From NCBI GenBank assembly GCA_040880305.1, contig JBBDIP010000061.1, positions 1 to 56,497 on the forward strand: a stretch of DNA of 56,497 bases, given 5' to 3'. The stretch is from JBBDIP01 sp040880305 (GTDB lineage Bacteria; Bacillota; Sulfobacillia; Fermentithermobacillales; Fermentithermobacillaceae). Each line of letters begins with the position of its first letter. Positions within the stretch are counted from its first letter, which is position 1. Below are positions 8,068 to 16,290 of this stretch, in pieces. The notes below the pieces were generated by a model. The model made no database searches, was not told where the DNA came from, and saw only the letters and a program-made list of their open reading frames with translations. Made by a program: the position numbers and the translations under genes.

Positions 8068-8594
8068 GGGCCGCCCATACCGCCGTGGGCGATGTATGAC
8101 AGAAGGCCGCCCTGGTCGACTATCTGCTTTTGGACCCCGGCCGGGCCGCGCCCGGGGATGGCCCATCCTTTATCCAAGTCTCGCAGGAAAAGGCCGGTTC
8201 CGTCCGCTGTCTCATTTTCCGCGACCGTAAGCCGGTCCAGCTCATCTATCCCCGCGGTATCCGCCTCCACCAAGAGAAGTCCCCCGTTGATCCCGTTCCT
8301 GTAGAAGGTCCTGGCGAAGGATTTCGCCACGATTACGCGGATGCCCGAGGCAGCGATCACCAAAGGCGCGATCTCCATGGCCGAGCCGCAGCCAAAGTTC
8401 TGCCCTGCCACCAGGATGTCTCCCTCTTGCACTGTCGCCCCAAAGCCCGGGCGGACGTCCTCCATCAGATACACAGCCAACGACTTGGGGTCGACCGTGT
8501 CGCGCTTGCGGCGGGACGAGATGATGTAGTCTGTGTTTACGTCGTCCGCAAACACCCTGGCGCGCCCCTGGGCGATAATCTTGGCATCCTTCAC
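8010..8594 (-). CDS. LeuD/DmdB-family hydro-lyase small subunit with atypical substrate loops
   Basis: A 194-residue swivelling-domain subunit of the isopropylmalate dehydratase/homoaconitase family, partner of the upstream large subunit. The GTG start overlaps the large-subunit stop by four bases (GTGA). Two substrate-contact regions differ from isopropylmalate enzymes. The loop normally reading like IIPxRYLRT is ISSRRKRDT near residue 25, and the normal GSSRE is GSAME near residue 86, so the carboxylate-binding Arg is replaced by Met. The substrate is therefore probably another 2- or 3-hydroxy-dicarboxylate, for example a methylmalate type. Leucine biosynthesis is not supported, because no leuA or leuB is nearby. 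The C-terminus extends into the convergent glycosyltransferase gene. Confidence 0.75.
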   Translation of the reverse strand: MKDAKIIAQGRARVFADDVNTDYIISSRRKRDTVDPKSLAVYLMEDVRPGFGATVQEGDILVAGQNFGCGSAMEIAPLVIAASGIRVIVAKSFARTFYRNGINGGLLLVEADTAGIDELDRLTVAENETADGTGLFLRDLDKGWAIPGRGPAGVQKQIVDQGGLLSYIAHGGMGGPHSTGSLPGSLARNQHSSE

Positions 8595-9813
8595 GGCAGG
8601 TACCTCCTGGGATCGGCGATCTTGCCCTCTATGGCTGATGCTACCACTGTCGCTGGGGACGCCAGGAACACCTCGGACTTGACGTTGCCCATTCGGCCCA
8701 AGAAGTTCCTGTTGGCAGTCGATATCGCGGTGTCGCCATCTCCGGGAACGCCGTTTTGCGCTCCGCAGCAAGGTCCGCAACCTGGCGGCAGCACGACCGC
8801 CCCGGCCTTGAGCAATCCGGTCACAACGCCTTCCTCGACGGCCTGCTGGAGCACCCTGCGTGACGAGGGGACGACCAACAGCTGCACGCCCGGCGCTACC
8901 ACCCTGCAGGCGAGCATGCGGCTTGCCAGACGGAGGGCTTCCAGACTCCCATTTGTGCATGTGCCCAGGACCGCCATCTGGACCGGCCTGCCCTCCCACT
9001 TCCGGACAGGAGAAACGTTGTTGACCGAGTGGGGCGCTCCCACCAGCGGCTCCAGCGAGGACATGTCAAAGGATAGGCGGCGGCTGTAGGAAGCGTCCGG
9101 TCCGGCTTCCGAGGGAGTATAGCCGAGTTTGGGCACGTTGGCGGACAGCCAATTCGCCGTGGCACTGTCAAAAGGCATCAGCGCCGCTTTGGCCCCGGTC
9201 TCCGCGGCCATGTTGCAGACGGTAAAGCGTCCCTCCACGTCCAGCGATTCCAAACCGCGGCCCGAAAACTCCAGAGCCAGGTAATTGGACCCGCCGGTCC
9301 CCATGCACGCCACCATGTGGAGAGCCAGGTCCATGGGATGGACCCCTCTCTGGAGCCTGCCTTCCAGGCTGACCGAGGTCGTCTCGGGCACCCGCATCCA
9401 CATCATGCCTGTAAGCATGATGCCCGCCAGATCTGTCGATCCGATCCCTGTCCCAAAGGCATTTAGCGCGCCGTAGGTAGTGGAATGCGAATCAGCGCCG
9501 GCGACCACGCTGCCCGGCAGGACCCACCCGCCTTCAGGGAGCAGCCTGTGGCAGATCCCCTGTCCAGGCGGCGTCACTTCCACCCCGAAAGCCGAGGCGA
9601 ACCGGTCCATCTGCCGGTGAAGCCCGGCCACCTTGTCATTGGGACAAGGCACGTAGTGGTCCTTCACGAACACGGTCCTGGGGTGAGCGGGGCAGAGCCG
9701 TCGGTAGCCATGCAGACGTCGACCGGGACGACGACTACCTCTCCCGGCACGACGTCTCTGCCAATGTGGCCTCCGATTATGTTCTCGGCGATGGTCCCGC
9801 GCCGCTTGCCCAC
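8591..9813 (-). pseudogene. LeuC/homoaconitase-family large subunit, broken by a frameshifting internal deletion
   Basis: The gene starts at a GTG (9813) four bases beyond the aminotransferase stop, with an AGGAA site. It reads GKRRGTIAENIIGGHIGRDV... through VDVCMATDGSAPL as in LeuC, then meets TGA at 9664-9666. The rest continues in another frame from about 9682 (PRTVFVKDHYVPCPNDK) to 8591. That part carries the three [4Fe-4S] ligands, one in GTCTNGS and two in GCGPCCG. Comparison with the family suggests roughly 10-15 residues are missing at the junction, with a net shift of frame. As written the protein cannot be made whole; either the gene is dead or the assembly lost bases here. Confidence 0.8.
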
Positions 9814-9816
9814 TCG

Positions 9817-10980
9817 CTATTCCTCGAAAAGCGCCGCCACGCAGGCCTTGACGCCTGCGCCAGCTTCTTTGTTCACGCCCATCTTGACCAGAGCCGCTTC
9901 TACGGCGGCCACCGTGATGAGGGCCTCCCTCTGGTAGAAGGCGCCCATGGTGCCGAACCGCAGCAGGCGCTTGGAGTACGGCCCAAGGCCCGAGGCCGGG
10001 ATGAGCCCGAACTCGTCGGTCATCGCCGTTATGAGCTGGCCCGCCTCGAACCCGTCCGGGGCCTCAACCACCGTAACGGTCGGGCTGCGGCGGTTCACCT
10101 TCTCTGGGAAGAGCTTCAGGCCTGACGCCACGAATCCGGCCCTGACGGCAGCGGCCATCTTCTCGTACCTTTGCCAGACGTTGGGCAGGCCTTCCTCCAT
10201 GATCATCGAGACCGCCTCGGCGGCAGCCGCTACCAGGGTGACCGGCGTCGTCCCCGGTGTACCGGGGAAGTCGGCGGTGGTGGTCTTGCGAATGGCGCGG
10301 AAATCGAAGTAGTAATGGGGCAAAGTTGCCTGCTCGGCTGCTTTCCAAGCCCTATCGGAGAGCACCGCGAAGGCTAGGCCGGGAGGGCTCATAAGCCCTT
10401 TTTGGGAGCCCGTCACGGCGGCGTCGACACCCCACTCGTCAAAGCGAAACTCCACGCCGCCGAGGGAGCTGACGGCGTCCACCAAAAGGAGTTTGTCGTA
10501 CTCCCGCGCTATGTCGCCGAGGACGGAAACATCGTTGATGACGCCGGTCGACGTCTCGCAGAATGGCACGGTTATAGCCTTTATCCTGGGGTTAGCCTTC
10601 AGAGCGGCGAGGACCTCGGCGGGATCGTAGTCCTTGGACCAGTCAGTCGCAACCTTGGTCACTCCAACGCCGTAACGCTCGAAAATCTCCGAGTACATGA
10701 CGCCAAAGCGCCCGTTGCAGATGGAGAGAACCTCTTCCCCGGCCGAAAAAAGGTTGCTTACTGTAGCTTCCAGCCCGGCCCGGCCGGTGCCGTGCACCAG
10801 CAGGACGTCGTTCTTGGTCTGGAAAATCTCCCTCATCCCCGTAAGGATCGTCCGCAGCTGCGCGGCGAAGCGCGGGGTTCGGTGGTGCAAGAGCGGCCTT
10901 GCTGAAGCCTCCAGCACCCTGTCCGGTACGTTCACCGGACCCGGCGTGAGCAGTACCTCGTCACCATGTTTGCGCGACAT
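9817..10980 (-). CDS. Class V PLP-dependent aminotransferase (alanine/serine-glyoxylate type)
   Basis: 387 residues, full length for the family. LTPGPVNVPDRVL at the N-terminus is the usual family signature. The PLP-binding Asp is in LLVDAVSSLGG near residue 168, and the Schiff-base Lys is K194 in GSQKGLMSPPG. Relatives transfer amino groups from alanine, serine, ureidoglycine or 2-aminoethylphosphonate to glyoxylate or pyruvate, and the donor here cannot be read from sequence. GGGAGGG precedes the ATG. It sits between the RraA-type aldolase and the hydro-lyase genes in a catabolic cluster. Confidence 0.85.
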   Translation of the reverse strand: MSRKHGDEVLLTPGPVNVPDRVLEASARPLLHHRTPRFAAQLRTILTGMREIFQTKNDVLLVHGTGRAGLEATVSNLFSAGEEVLSICNGRFGVMYSEIFERYGVGVTKVATDWSKDYDPAEVLAALKANPRIKAITVPFCETSTGVINDVSVLGDIAREYDKLLLVDAVSSLGGVEFRFDEWGVDAAVTGSQKGLMSPPGLAFAVLSDRAWKAAEQATLPHYYFDFRAIRKTTTADFPGTPGTTPVTLVAAAAEAVSMIMEEGLPNVWQRYEKMAAAVRAGFVASGLKLFPEKVNRRSPTVTVVEAPDGFEAGQLITAMTDEFGLIPASGLGPYSKRLLRFGTMGAFYQREALITVAAVEAALVKMGVNKEAGAGVKACVAALFEE

Positions 10981-10992
10981 GTCGGACCCTCC

Positions 10993-11676
10993 CTAGGAGA
11001 TGATGCCCTTGGCTTTGAGCGTGCGGTCGATATCGGGCTTGAAGAGCAGGCCCTCTTTGATCTCCTTGATGCGCTTCACTTCACCGGCGGCAATGGCCCG
11101 GGTCTTCTCCAAGACGTACTCCAGGTCCTCGGGACGAACGACCACCACTCCGTCCTCATCGCCGATTATGATGTCGCCCGGCATGACCGCGACTCCCCCG
11201 CAGGAAACGGGGAAGTTGATCTCGCCTGGGCCGTCCTTGTCGCAGGCCGAACCCACCACTGAGCGGGCGAACACTTTGACGCCCATATCGCGGAGCTCCT
11301 CGCTGTCCCTCACCGCGCCGTCGACAACTATGCCACCGAGTTCGGCCCCCGTAAGGGTGGTGGCCATGATCTCGCCGAACACGGCGGTGTTGTCGTTGCG
11401 AAAAGTGTTAACTACCAGGACGTCGCCGGGCTTGGCGACCTCAAGAGCCTTGTGGACCATGAGGTTGTCACCGGGGCGGGTCAGGACTGTCACAGCCGGA
11501 CCGGCCAGTTTACCGCCGGAGACCCTCTTGATCCCTGGGTCCATGAAGCGGAAACGTTCCTGCGCATCTGCGATATTGCACGTGGAGAACTTGGCTAGTT
11601 CCTTGATCAGCTCGGGATCGGGGCGACGGACCCCGTAAGCGATGCGAAACCCGGGATGCCCCAAAATCTCGTCCAT
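10993..11676 (-). CDS. RraA/HMG-aldolase family protein
   Basis: 227 residues. The family includes 4-hydroxy-4-methyl-2-oxoglutarate aldolase and oxaloacetate decarboxylases, besides the RNase E inhibitor RraA and proteins misnamed dimethylmenaquinone methyltransferase. The metal/substrate motif is visible as FGEIMATTLTGAELGG, then VDGAVRDSEEL near residue 118 with the conserved Arg-Asp pair, then GDEDGVVVV. In a catabolic cluster an aldolase releasing pyruvate is more likely than RNase regulation. GGAGGGTGAGATC precedes the ATG. It is divergent from the beta-lactamase fragment. Confidence 0.8.
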   Translation of the reverse strand: MDEILGHPGFRIAYGVRRPDPELIKELAKFSTCNIADAQERFRFMDPGIKRVSGGKLAGPAVTVLTRPGDNLMVHKALEVAKPGDVLVVNTFRNDNTAVFGEIMATTLTGAELGGIVVDGAVRDSEELRDMGVKVFARSVVGSACDKDGPGEINFPVSCGGVAVMPGDIIIGDEDGVVVVRPEDLEYVLEKTRAIAAGEVKRIKEIKEGLLFKPDIDRTLKAKGIIS

Positions 11677-11715
11677 GATCTCACCCTCCAGCGCCCTGCA
11701 AAGTAGATAGTCTTT

Positions 11716-12342
11716 ATGCGGGCTGCTACGGTAATTCTCGCAGTAGAGGCGGGTCCCCTTCCGGAGACCCGCACGCTGCGGCTAAACCCCGACGCTCCCT
11801 TCACCGCCGCTTCGGTGATAAAGATCCCCATTATGATGACCGCGTTCAAAGAGGCCAGAGAGGGCAAGGTCAGGCTTGACGTTAGCGACAACACCGCCAC
11901 CAACCTGGTCATCGACGCCGTCGGGCTCGAGACCGTGAACTCATACATGACGGAGGCCGGCTGCAAGGGCTCGCGGCTTGAGGCCCACCTGATGCGGCCC
12001 AAACCCAACGGCCCGTGGAATACCATCACCACCGCCGACATCGCGCTGCTGGTGAAGGGGCTGGCTGACGGAACCATCGCCGATTCCGGCGACTGCGAGA
12101 CCATGGTCGGCATAATGAAGCGCCAACAGCACAACGAGAAACTGCCCAAGCTGCTGCCGAGGGGCGTCACATGCGCCCACAAGACCGGGGAGGTCCGGGG
12201 CGTCACGCACGATGTGGGCGTCATCACAGGCGGAGGCGCCAGGTTCGCGATAACGTGCCTTTCGCAGAAGCTGGAGGACGCCGGGATAGGCGTTCGGGTC
12301 ATAGGCGAAGTCGCGAAGTGGGCGTACGACCTGCTTATCTAG
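11716..12342 (+). pseudogene. Class A beta-lactamase-like serine hydrolase, N-terminally and internally truncated
   Basis: Three active-site motifs are present: S-x-x-K (AASVIKIP), S-D-N (VSDNTATN) and K-T-G (HKTGEVRG). There is no signal peptide, and in-frame stops block any upstream extension. Only about 22 residues separate SxxK from SDN, where the family has about 60, so roughly 35-40 residues of the helical domain are missing in frame (near 11880). A folded enzyme is unlikely. It is the only plus-strand gene inside the 8-17.7 kb minus-strand cluster, with 2 bp between its stop and the end of the M24 gene. Confidence 0.65.
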
Positions 12343-12344
12343 TA

Positions 12345-13079
12345 CTACCCGGTGATGAGGTCCTTCAACTGCCTGGGGTAGTAGGTCAGGAACTCGATGC
12401 CTGTGTTTGTGACGGCGCTCGCGCCGGCGCGGCCTGCTGAGGCCGCGCTGTAGGACCGGCCCAGCGTCTTGATCATCATTGTGGTGGCCTCGAGCGAGGC
12501 CCTCATCGAAATCTCATTTTCAGTCCTGCCGGGGAGCGAGTATTCCTGCAGGAGGGCATGAGCCAAATTGCCCCAGCGTGCGCTCTCCTTTATTAGGGCG
12601 ATCTCCTCCGGCGACTTCACCGCGCGCTGTCTCTCGACCAGGTCCCGCATTACGGTGATCTTGGCGTCCGGCAGCACATCAGAAAGCCTCGGGCCCTTGT
12701 AGCCCTGGGCGGACCCGTAGCCGTCGGCGTCGGCCCCCAGGTTGGCCTTCGCGTAGCCCATCTCGGCGAGATTCTCGGCCAACACGTTCAGGGGATGCTT
12801 TTCGGTTGGGTACTCCAGGTAGTGGATGACCGAGTCCACCTGGGGTGACTCCTCCGCGTGCTCCACTTCGAGCCGAGGTACGAACATGGTCTTCTTGCCG
12901 TCCTTGCCCAGGATGAGGCACATGGGTCGCTCAGTAGCGATAAAGGCGAATCCGCACAGGTAGAAGACGCTGGTCCCGTTCCAGAAGATGAACGCGTCCA
13001 GATCCCTTTGCTTCATTGCGGCCTGTACGGCCGAAACACGGTTCTTATACTCCTTTGCGGTACAACCGAGTTGAAGCAT
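12345..13079 (-). pseudogene. M24-family (creatinase/Xaa-Pro peptidase-like) protein with a deleted catalytic core
   Basis: 244 residues against about 370-400 for the family. The creatinase N-domain (residues 1-125) is intact and is followed by the start of the pita-bread domain (KSPEEIALIKESARWG). From about residue 212 it jumps to what looks like the extreme family C-terminus (TNTGIEFLTYYPRQLKDL), so all five metal ligands are gone. The missing 110-135 residues were lost without changing frame, near 12430. A perfect AAGGAGGT precedes the ATG, so translation would be efficient. The intact relative would be a metallopeptidase or creatine-type amidinohydrolase. Confidence 0.7.
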
Positions 13080-13108
13080 GCGTGAGACCTCCTTGGGAGA
13101 GTATGCGT

Positions 13109-14305
13109 CTAGATCCGACCGGCGCGGCCCCGGATCTGGGCCGAGAGCGCCTTGACCCAAATATGTACCACCAGGCGGGTGTTGGGATCGTCCAGGTCCA
13201 ACCCCGTCAACTCGCGGACCTTCTGGATGCGGTAGTCCAGGGTGTTGGGATGTATGCTAAGCCGTGACGCAGCCTGCTTGCGTTTGCCGTAGAAGTCGAG
13301 GAACGCCTCCAGAGTCGGGAACAGGTCGCCTCCGTGAAGCTCGTCGTAAGTAACGACCTTTTCGACAGGCTCCCGTCCGTAGGAGCCTGCTTTCTTGCAC
13401 GTCGCCATGCATGACAGGAGCTCGTAGGGCGCGAGGGTGCCGAAGTCGAAGTGGCGGACGTCCCCCTTCATCTTGACGCCCAATGATATGGCGGCCGACG
13501 CCTCCAGGTAACTCCGCCGGACCTGCGACAATCTCCCACAGGCGCCGCCGGCTCCTACTGAGGCGGACGGGTCCTGCTGGCCCAAGAGACTCGCGATGCT
13601 TACGGTAAGGTCTACCGAGGACTTGGCCTCATGTCCCGAGAGTACGCAGACGACCTCGTCGTTGAAAGTCCCTCTCAGAGATGACGGACTGTGCTGGGCG
13701 AAGAGGTCCTCGACACCCAGGGGGATCCCCGGCGCGCGAGAGGCGACATTCGCGCCCCGCAGCACGATCACTTGTAGCGGAGGCGTAGGGTACCATCCAA
13801 GAGCCTTGGCCCTGCGGACCAGCGTCTCGTCCTCAAGATGGTCGCGTCCACATAGTTCTTCCATGAACTGCGAGCGCTGCTCCTGTTTGGCAAGGAGAGC
13901 CGAATCCCACTTTGCGAGTTCTTGCGAGAGTAGGTGCCGGGTCCGAAGGAGGGCTTCCTCGGCGCCCCTCGGGAGCGAGGAGTCCTGGTCCACGACCCAC
14001 AGGTAGCCCAGCACCCGTTCAGACCCGTGAATAGCAAGGCAGACGCGCGAAGAAAAACCCAGCTCGGGGATGGGTGGGACTCTGGCCAAGCCTGGGGATG
14101 CGTCCACAAACTGGTAGACACCGCGACTTCGGAGGGCATCCAGGGTAAGCGAGGACGCGCCCCTGCGCAGAAGCGTTTCGACCCTCACTACGTCCACCGG
14201 TTGTTCGTGGACGGAATAGGCGAGCAGCCTCCCGCCGGCGTCCTCAAGGGTTATGGGACGCCTAATCGCCTGCGCCAGCTCGTCGACAATGGCCTGCACT
14301 TCCAT
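13109..14305 (-). CDS. PucR/CdaR-family transcriptional regulator
   Basis: 398 residues. The C-terminal about 60 residues form the PucR-type helix-turn-helix: FYGKRKQAASRLSIHPNTLDYR then KVRELTGLDLDDP. The central part resembles the GGDEF-like CdaR domain, and the N-terminal about 130 residues a GAF-like sensor. Family members activate catabolic genes for purines, sugar diacids, proline and similar compounds. Lying between the dehydrogenase genes and the downstream enzymes, it is the natural candidate regulator of this cluster. No clear Shine-Dalgarno is seen before the ATG. Confidence 0.85.
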   Translation of the reverse strand: MEVQAIVDELAQAIRRPITLEDAGGRLLAYSVHEQPVDVVRVETLLRRGASSLTLDALRSRGVYQFVDASPGLARVPPIPELGFSSRVCLAIHGSERVLGYLWVVDQDSSLPRGAEEALLRTRHLLSQELAKWDSALLAKQEQRSQFMEELCGRDHLEDETLVRRAKALGWYPTPPLQVIVLRGANVASRAPGIPLGVEDLFAQHSPSSLRGTFNDEVVCVLSGHEAKSSVDLTVSIASLLGQQDPSASVGAGGACGRLSQVRRSYLEASAAISLGVKMKGDVRHFDFGTLAPYELLSCMATCKKAGSYGREPVEKVVTYDELHGGDLFPTLEAFLDFYGKRKQAASRLSIHPNTLDYRIQKVRELTGLDLDDPNTRLVVHIWVKALSAQIRGRAGRI

Positions 14306-14340
14306 GAATCACGGGTTCGGCACAAGGATGAAGGAATCCT

Positions 14341-15489
14341 CTAGACCACCGACGGCTCGACCATGAGCTCGCCCCTCTCAAATCTGCCCAGGTCAAGGCG
14401 GGATATGTCCATGGACGTGGGTTTGCCGGTAGCGAGTTCGGCGATCAGCTGCCCCACGATGGGCCCGAGCATGAACCCGTGCCCGCTGAACCCGACGGCC
14501 TGGTAGTAGCCGTCGAGCCCCGGCACGTCGCCCAGGATTGGATGGGCGTCTGGAGACATAGTGTACAACCCGGACCACTGGCGCACCACTCGCACCTCCC
14601 CCAGGACCGGGAGAAGCCGGGTGATGATGGATGCCATCTCGTGCAGGAACTCCCACGAATGGCCCGTGTCGTAGCCCTTGGGCTCCTTGGGATCGCCGAT
14701 TCCCATGACCAGCGACCCGTGGGGGGTCTGCTGGCAGTAGATGCCGATGGAGAACGACATCACCATGGGGTCCAATAGCCATCCCACCGGCTCGGTCACC
14801 AGGATCTGATGGCGCTGGGTGTAAAGCGGAAGGTTCACCCCTGCCATCGCCCCGACCTGCCCGGCCCAGGGACCTGCCGCATTGATCACGATGGGTGTAT
14901 CGATGTCCCCATTTGAGGTAGTAACCCGCCGCACCTTGCCACCGGCAATGTCGATCCCCGTGACTTCGGTGAAGTAATTGACGTCGGCCCCCAGCCTCTC
15001 CGCCGCAGTCAGGTAGGCCCTTGTGGTGTGGAAGGGGTTTGCGTGCCCGTCGCGCCGGTTGTAAGTGGCGCCGAACATCCCCTCGGTGCAAAGGGACGGG
15101 ACCACCTGCCTGGCTTCCTCGGGCGTAAGCAGCTTGGACGGGATGCCCAGGCTGTTCTGCAATCGGACGTTCTTTGGGAACTGGCTCCACTCTCTCTCGG
15201 TGTGGGCCAGCATAAGGTAGCCTTTTTGCTTGAACTCAATGTCGTAGCCGTACTGGAGTTCGCCTTGGAGGTGCTCGAAGATGTCGATGGACGCCTGGGC
15301 CAGGCGGCAGTTGCCTTCCTGCCCCCACTGCTCGCGAACGCCGGCGCCGCACCGTCCGGTGGAACCGTTGCAGAAGGTATCCTTCTCGCATAGGACTACC
15401 CGCTTCATACCCTGCTTCCCGAGGTTGTACGCGATGGCGGCTCCGCTCACGCCGGCGCCAATGACAACCGCGTCGGCGGTTTTCAGCAT
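14341..15489 (-). CDS. FAD-dependent amine/imino-acid dehydrogenase (DadA/SoxB/HcnC type)
   Basis: 382 residues, DAO family. The N-terminal Rossmann FAD motif is ADAVVIGAGVSGAAIAYNLG, and a second conserved FAD segment (GFSGHGFMLGP) is near residue 340. The family oxidises N-methyl or cyclic amino acids such as sarcosine, proline or D-hydroxyproline, passing electrons on through partner subunits. It overlaps the upstream 2Fe-2S gene by 7 bp and has GGAGGG before the ATG, so the subunits are co-translated. It is the presumed catalytic subunit of the five-gene complex. Confidence 0.85.
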   Translation of the reverse strand: MLKTADAVVIGAGVSGAAIAYNLGKQGMKRVVLCEKDTFCNGSTGRCGAGVREQWGQEGNCRLAQASIDIFEHLQGELQYGYDIEFKQKGYLMLAHTEREWSQFPKNVRLQNSLGIPSKLLTPEEARQVVPSLCTEGMFGATYNRRDGHANPFHTTRAYLTAAERLGADVNYFTEVTGIDIAGGKVRRVTTSNGDIDTPIVINAAGPWAGQVGAMAGVNLPLYTQRHQILVTEPVGWLLDPMVMSFSIGIYCQQTPHGSLVMGIGDPKEPKGYDTGHSWEFLHEMASIITRLLPVLGEVRVVRQWSGLYTMSPDAHPILGDVPGLDGYYQAVGFSGHGFMLGPIVGQLIAELATGKPTSMDISRLDLGRFERGELMVEPSVV

Positions 15490-15782
15490 GACCCGCCCTC
15501 CTTACCGGCATCCAGCCTGGCCAGATCCCCCATCTTCACGGCTTTCACGGGGGGGCGGTACGTGGAAGGAACAACCTGCGCCACCGCCCTGCCGGTCTGG
15601 CGGGCCAGTTCAGACGCGATGAGGAGCCGGCAAGTGCGCCCCTGGCAGGGACCCATCCCGGCCCGAGTTATCCGCCTCACTTCATCCATGGTCGTGGCGC
15701 CCTCGCGGATGACGCGCCTGACGTCGCCCAGCGTGACGTCTTCGCACCTGCAGACAATGATGTCGTCCTCGGACTTGGCCAC
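15483..15782 (-). CDS. BFD-like [2Fe-2S]-binding subunit
   Basis: 99 residues with the BFD arrangement: C-x-C (IVCRCEDV) near residue 11 and C-x4-C (GPCQGRTC) near residue 46. In related dehydrogenases this domain is often fused to the HcnB/SoxA subunit; here it is a separate protein. The start is GTG after GGAGGGC. It is immediately followed by the FAD dehydrogenase gene and would act as an electron-transfer subunit. Confidence 0.85.
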   Translation of the reverse strand: MAKSEDDIIVCRCEDVTLGDVRRVIREGATTMDEVRRITRAGMGPCQGRTCRLLIASELARQTGRAVAQVVPSTYRPPVKAVKMGDLARLDAGKEGGSC

Positions 15783-15783
15783 G

Positions 15784-16290
15784 TCAGTCGCCCTCCTCTA
15801 TGCGGAAGTTGCGGGCTATCAGGGAGTACTCCTTGGGCGCCCTGACCCACACCACCGGAGTCCCCTCCGGCTTCCTCCCGGCGATCACTCTTTCGACAGA
15901 CCCGCGCCCCACGACGACGCCCGCGCGGTCCAGGAGCTGAAGCGCGGCGCCCTTTACAGGCAAGGGGCTGAACTCAAAAGGTATCGCGATGAGGCACTCG
16001 TTCTCGCCCGCGGTCTCGTCTATGACGAAGACGGCCAGCCCGGGGCAGGCCGCGACACACAAGCCGCAGCCGGTGCACTTCTCCCAGTCTACGGTCGGCG
16101 TATCGTTTATGTCGGCAAACTCCTTGATCGCTCCAAACCTGCAGCCGTAGTGGCAAGGGTCGCAGGGGATGCGCTGGAAGCATTCCACCATCACGACCGG
16201 CCCTTTGGCGCGCCTTTCAGCCGGCGGGGTGACTCGTTCCAGGTCCTCCCTGGACGGCACGCCCGTGGTGGCCAGAGTACCTATGCTCAC
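15784..16290 (-). CDS. 4Fe-4S ferredoxin-type subunit
   Basis: 168 residues. One cluster motif is clear (CTGCGLCVAACPG, near residue 73). A second Cys group, ECFQRIPCDPCHYGC near residue 37, could complete another [4Fe-4S] cluster. The C-terminal about 70 residues form a small beta-rich tail with no recognised domain. GTG start after AAGGAGGG, overlapping the preceding gene by four bases. A separate ferredoxin subunit suggests that electrons leave the complex to a ferredoxin- or quinone-linked acceptor rather than to oxygen. Confidence 0.85.
   Translation of the reverse strand: MSIGTLATTGVPSREDLERVTPPAERRAKGPVVMVECFQRIPCDPCHYGCRFGAIKEFADINDTPTVDWEKCTGCGLCVAACPGLAVFVIDETAGENECLIAIPFEFSPLPVKGAALQLLDRAGVVVGRGSVERVIAGRKPEGTPVVWVRAPKEYSLIARNFRIEEGD

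Noticed and set aside
8591..8999. Extended N-terminus of the hydro-lyase small subunit
   Set aside because: The extra residues are the shadow of the large-subunit gene. The GTG at 8594 overlapping the large-subunit stop is the natural start.
11716..12342. Functional beta-lactamase resistance gene
   Set aside because: No signal peptide and a deleted helical segment between active-site motifs.
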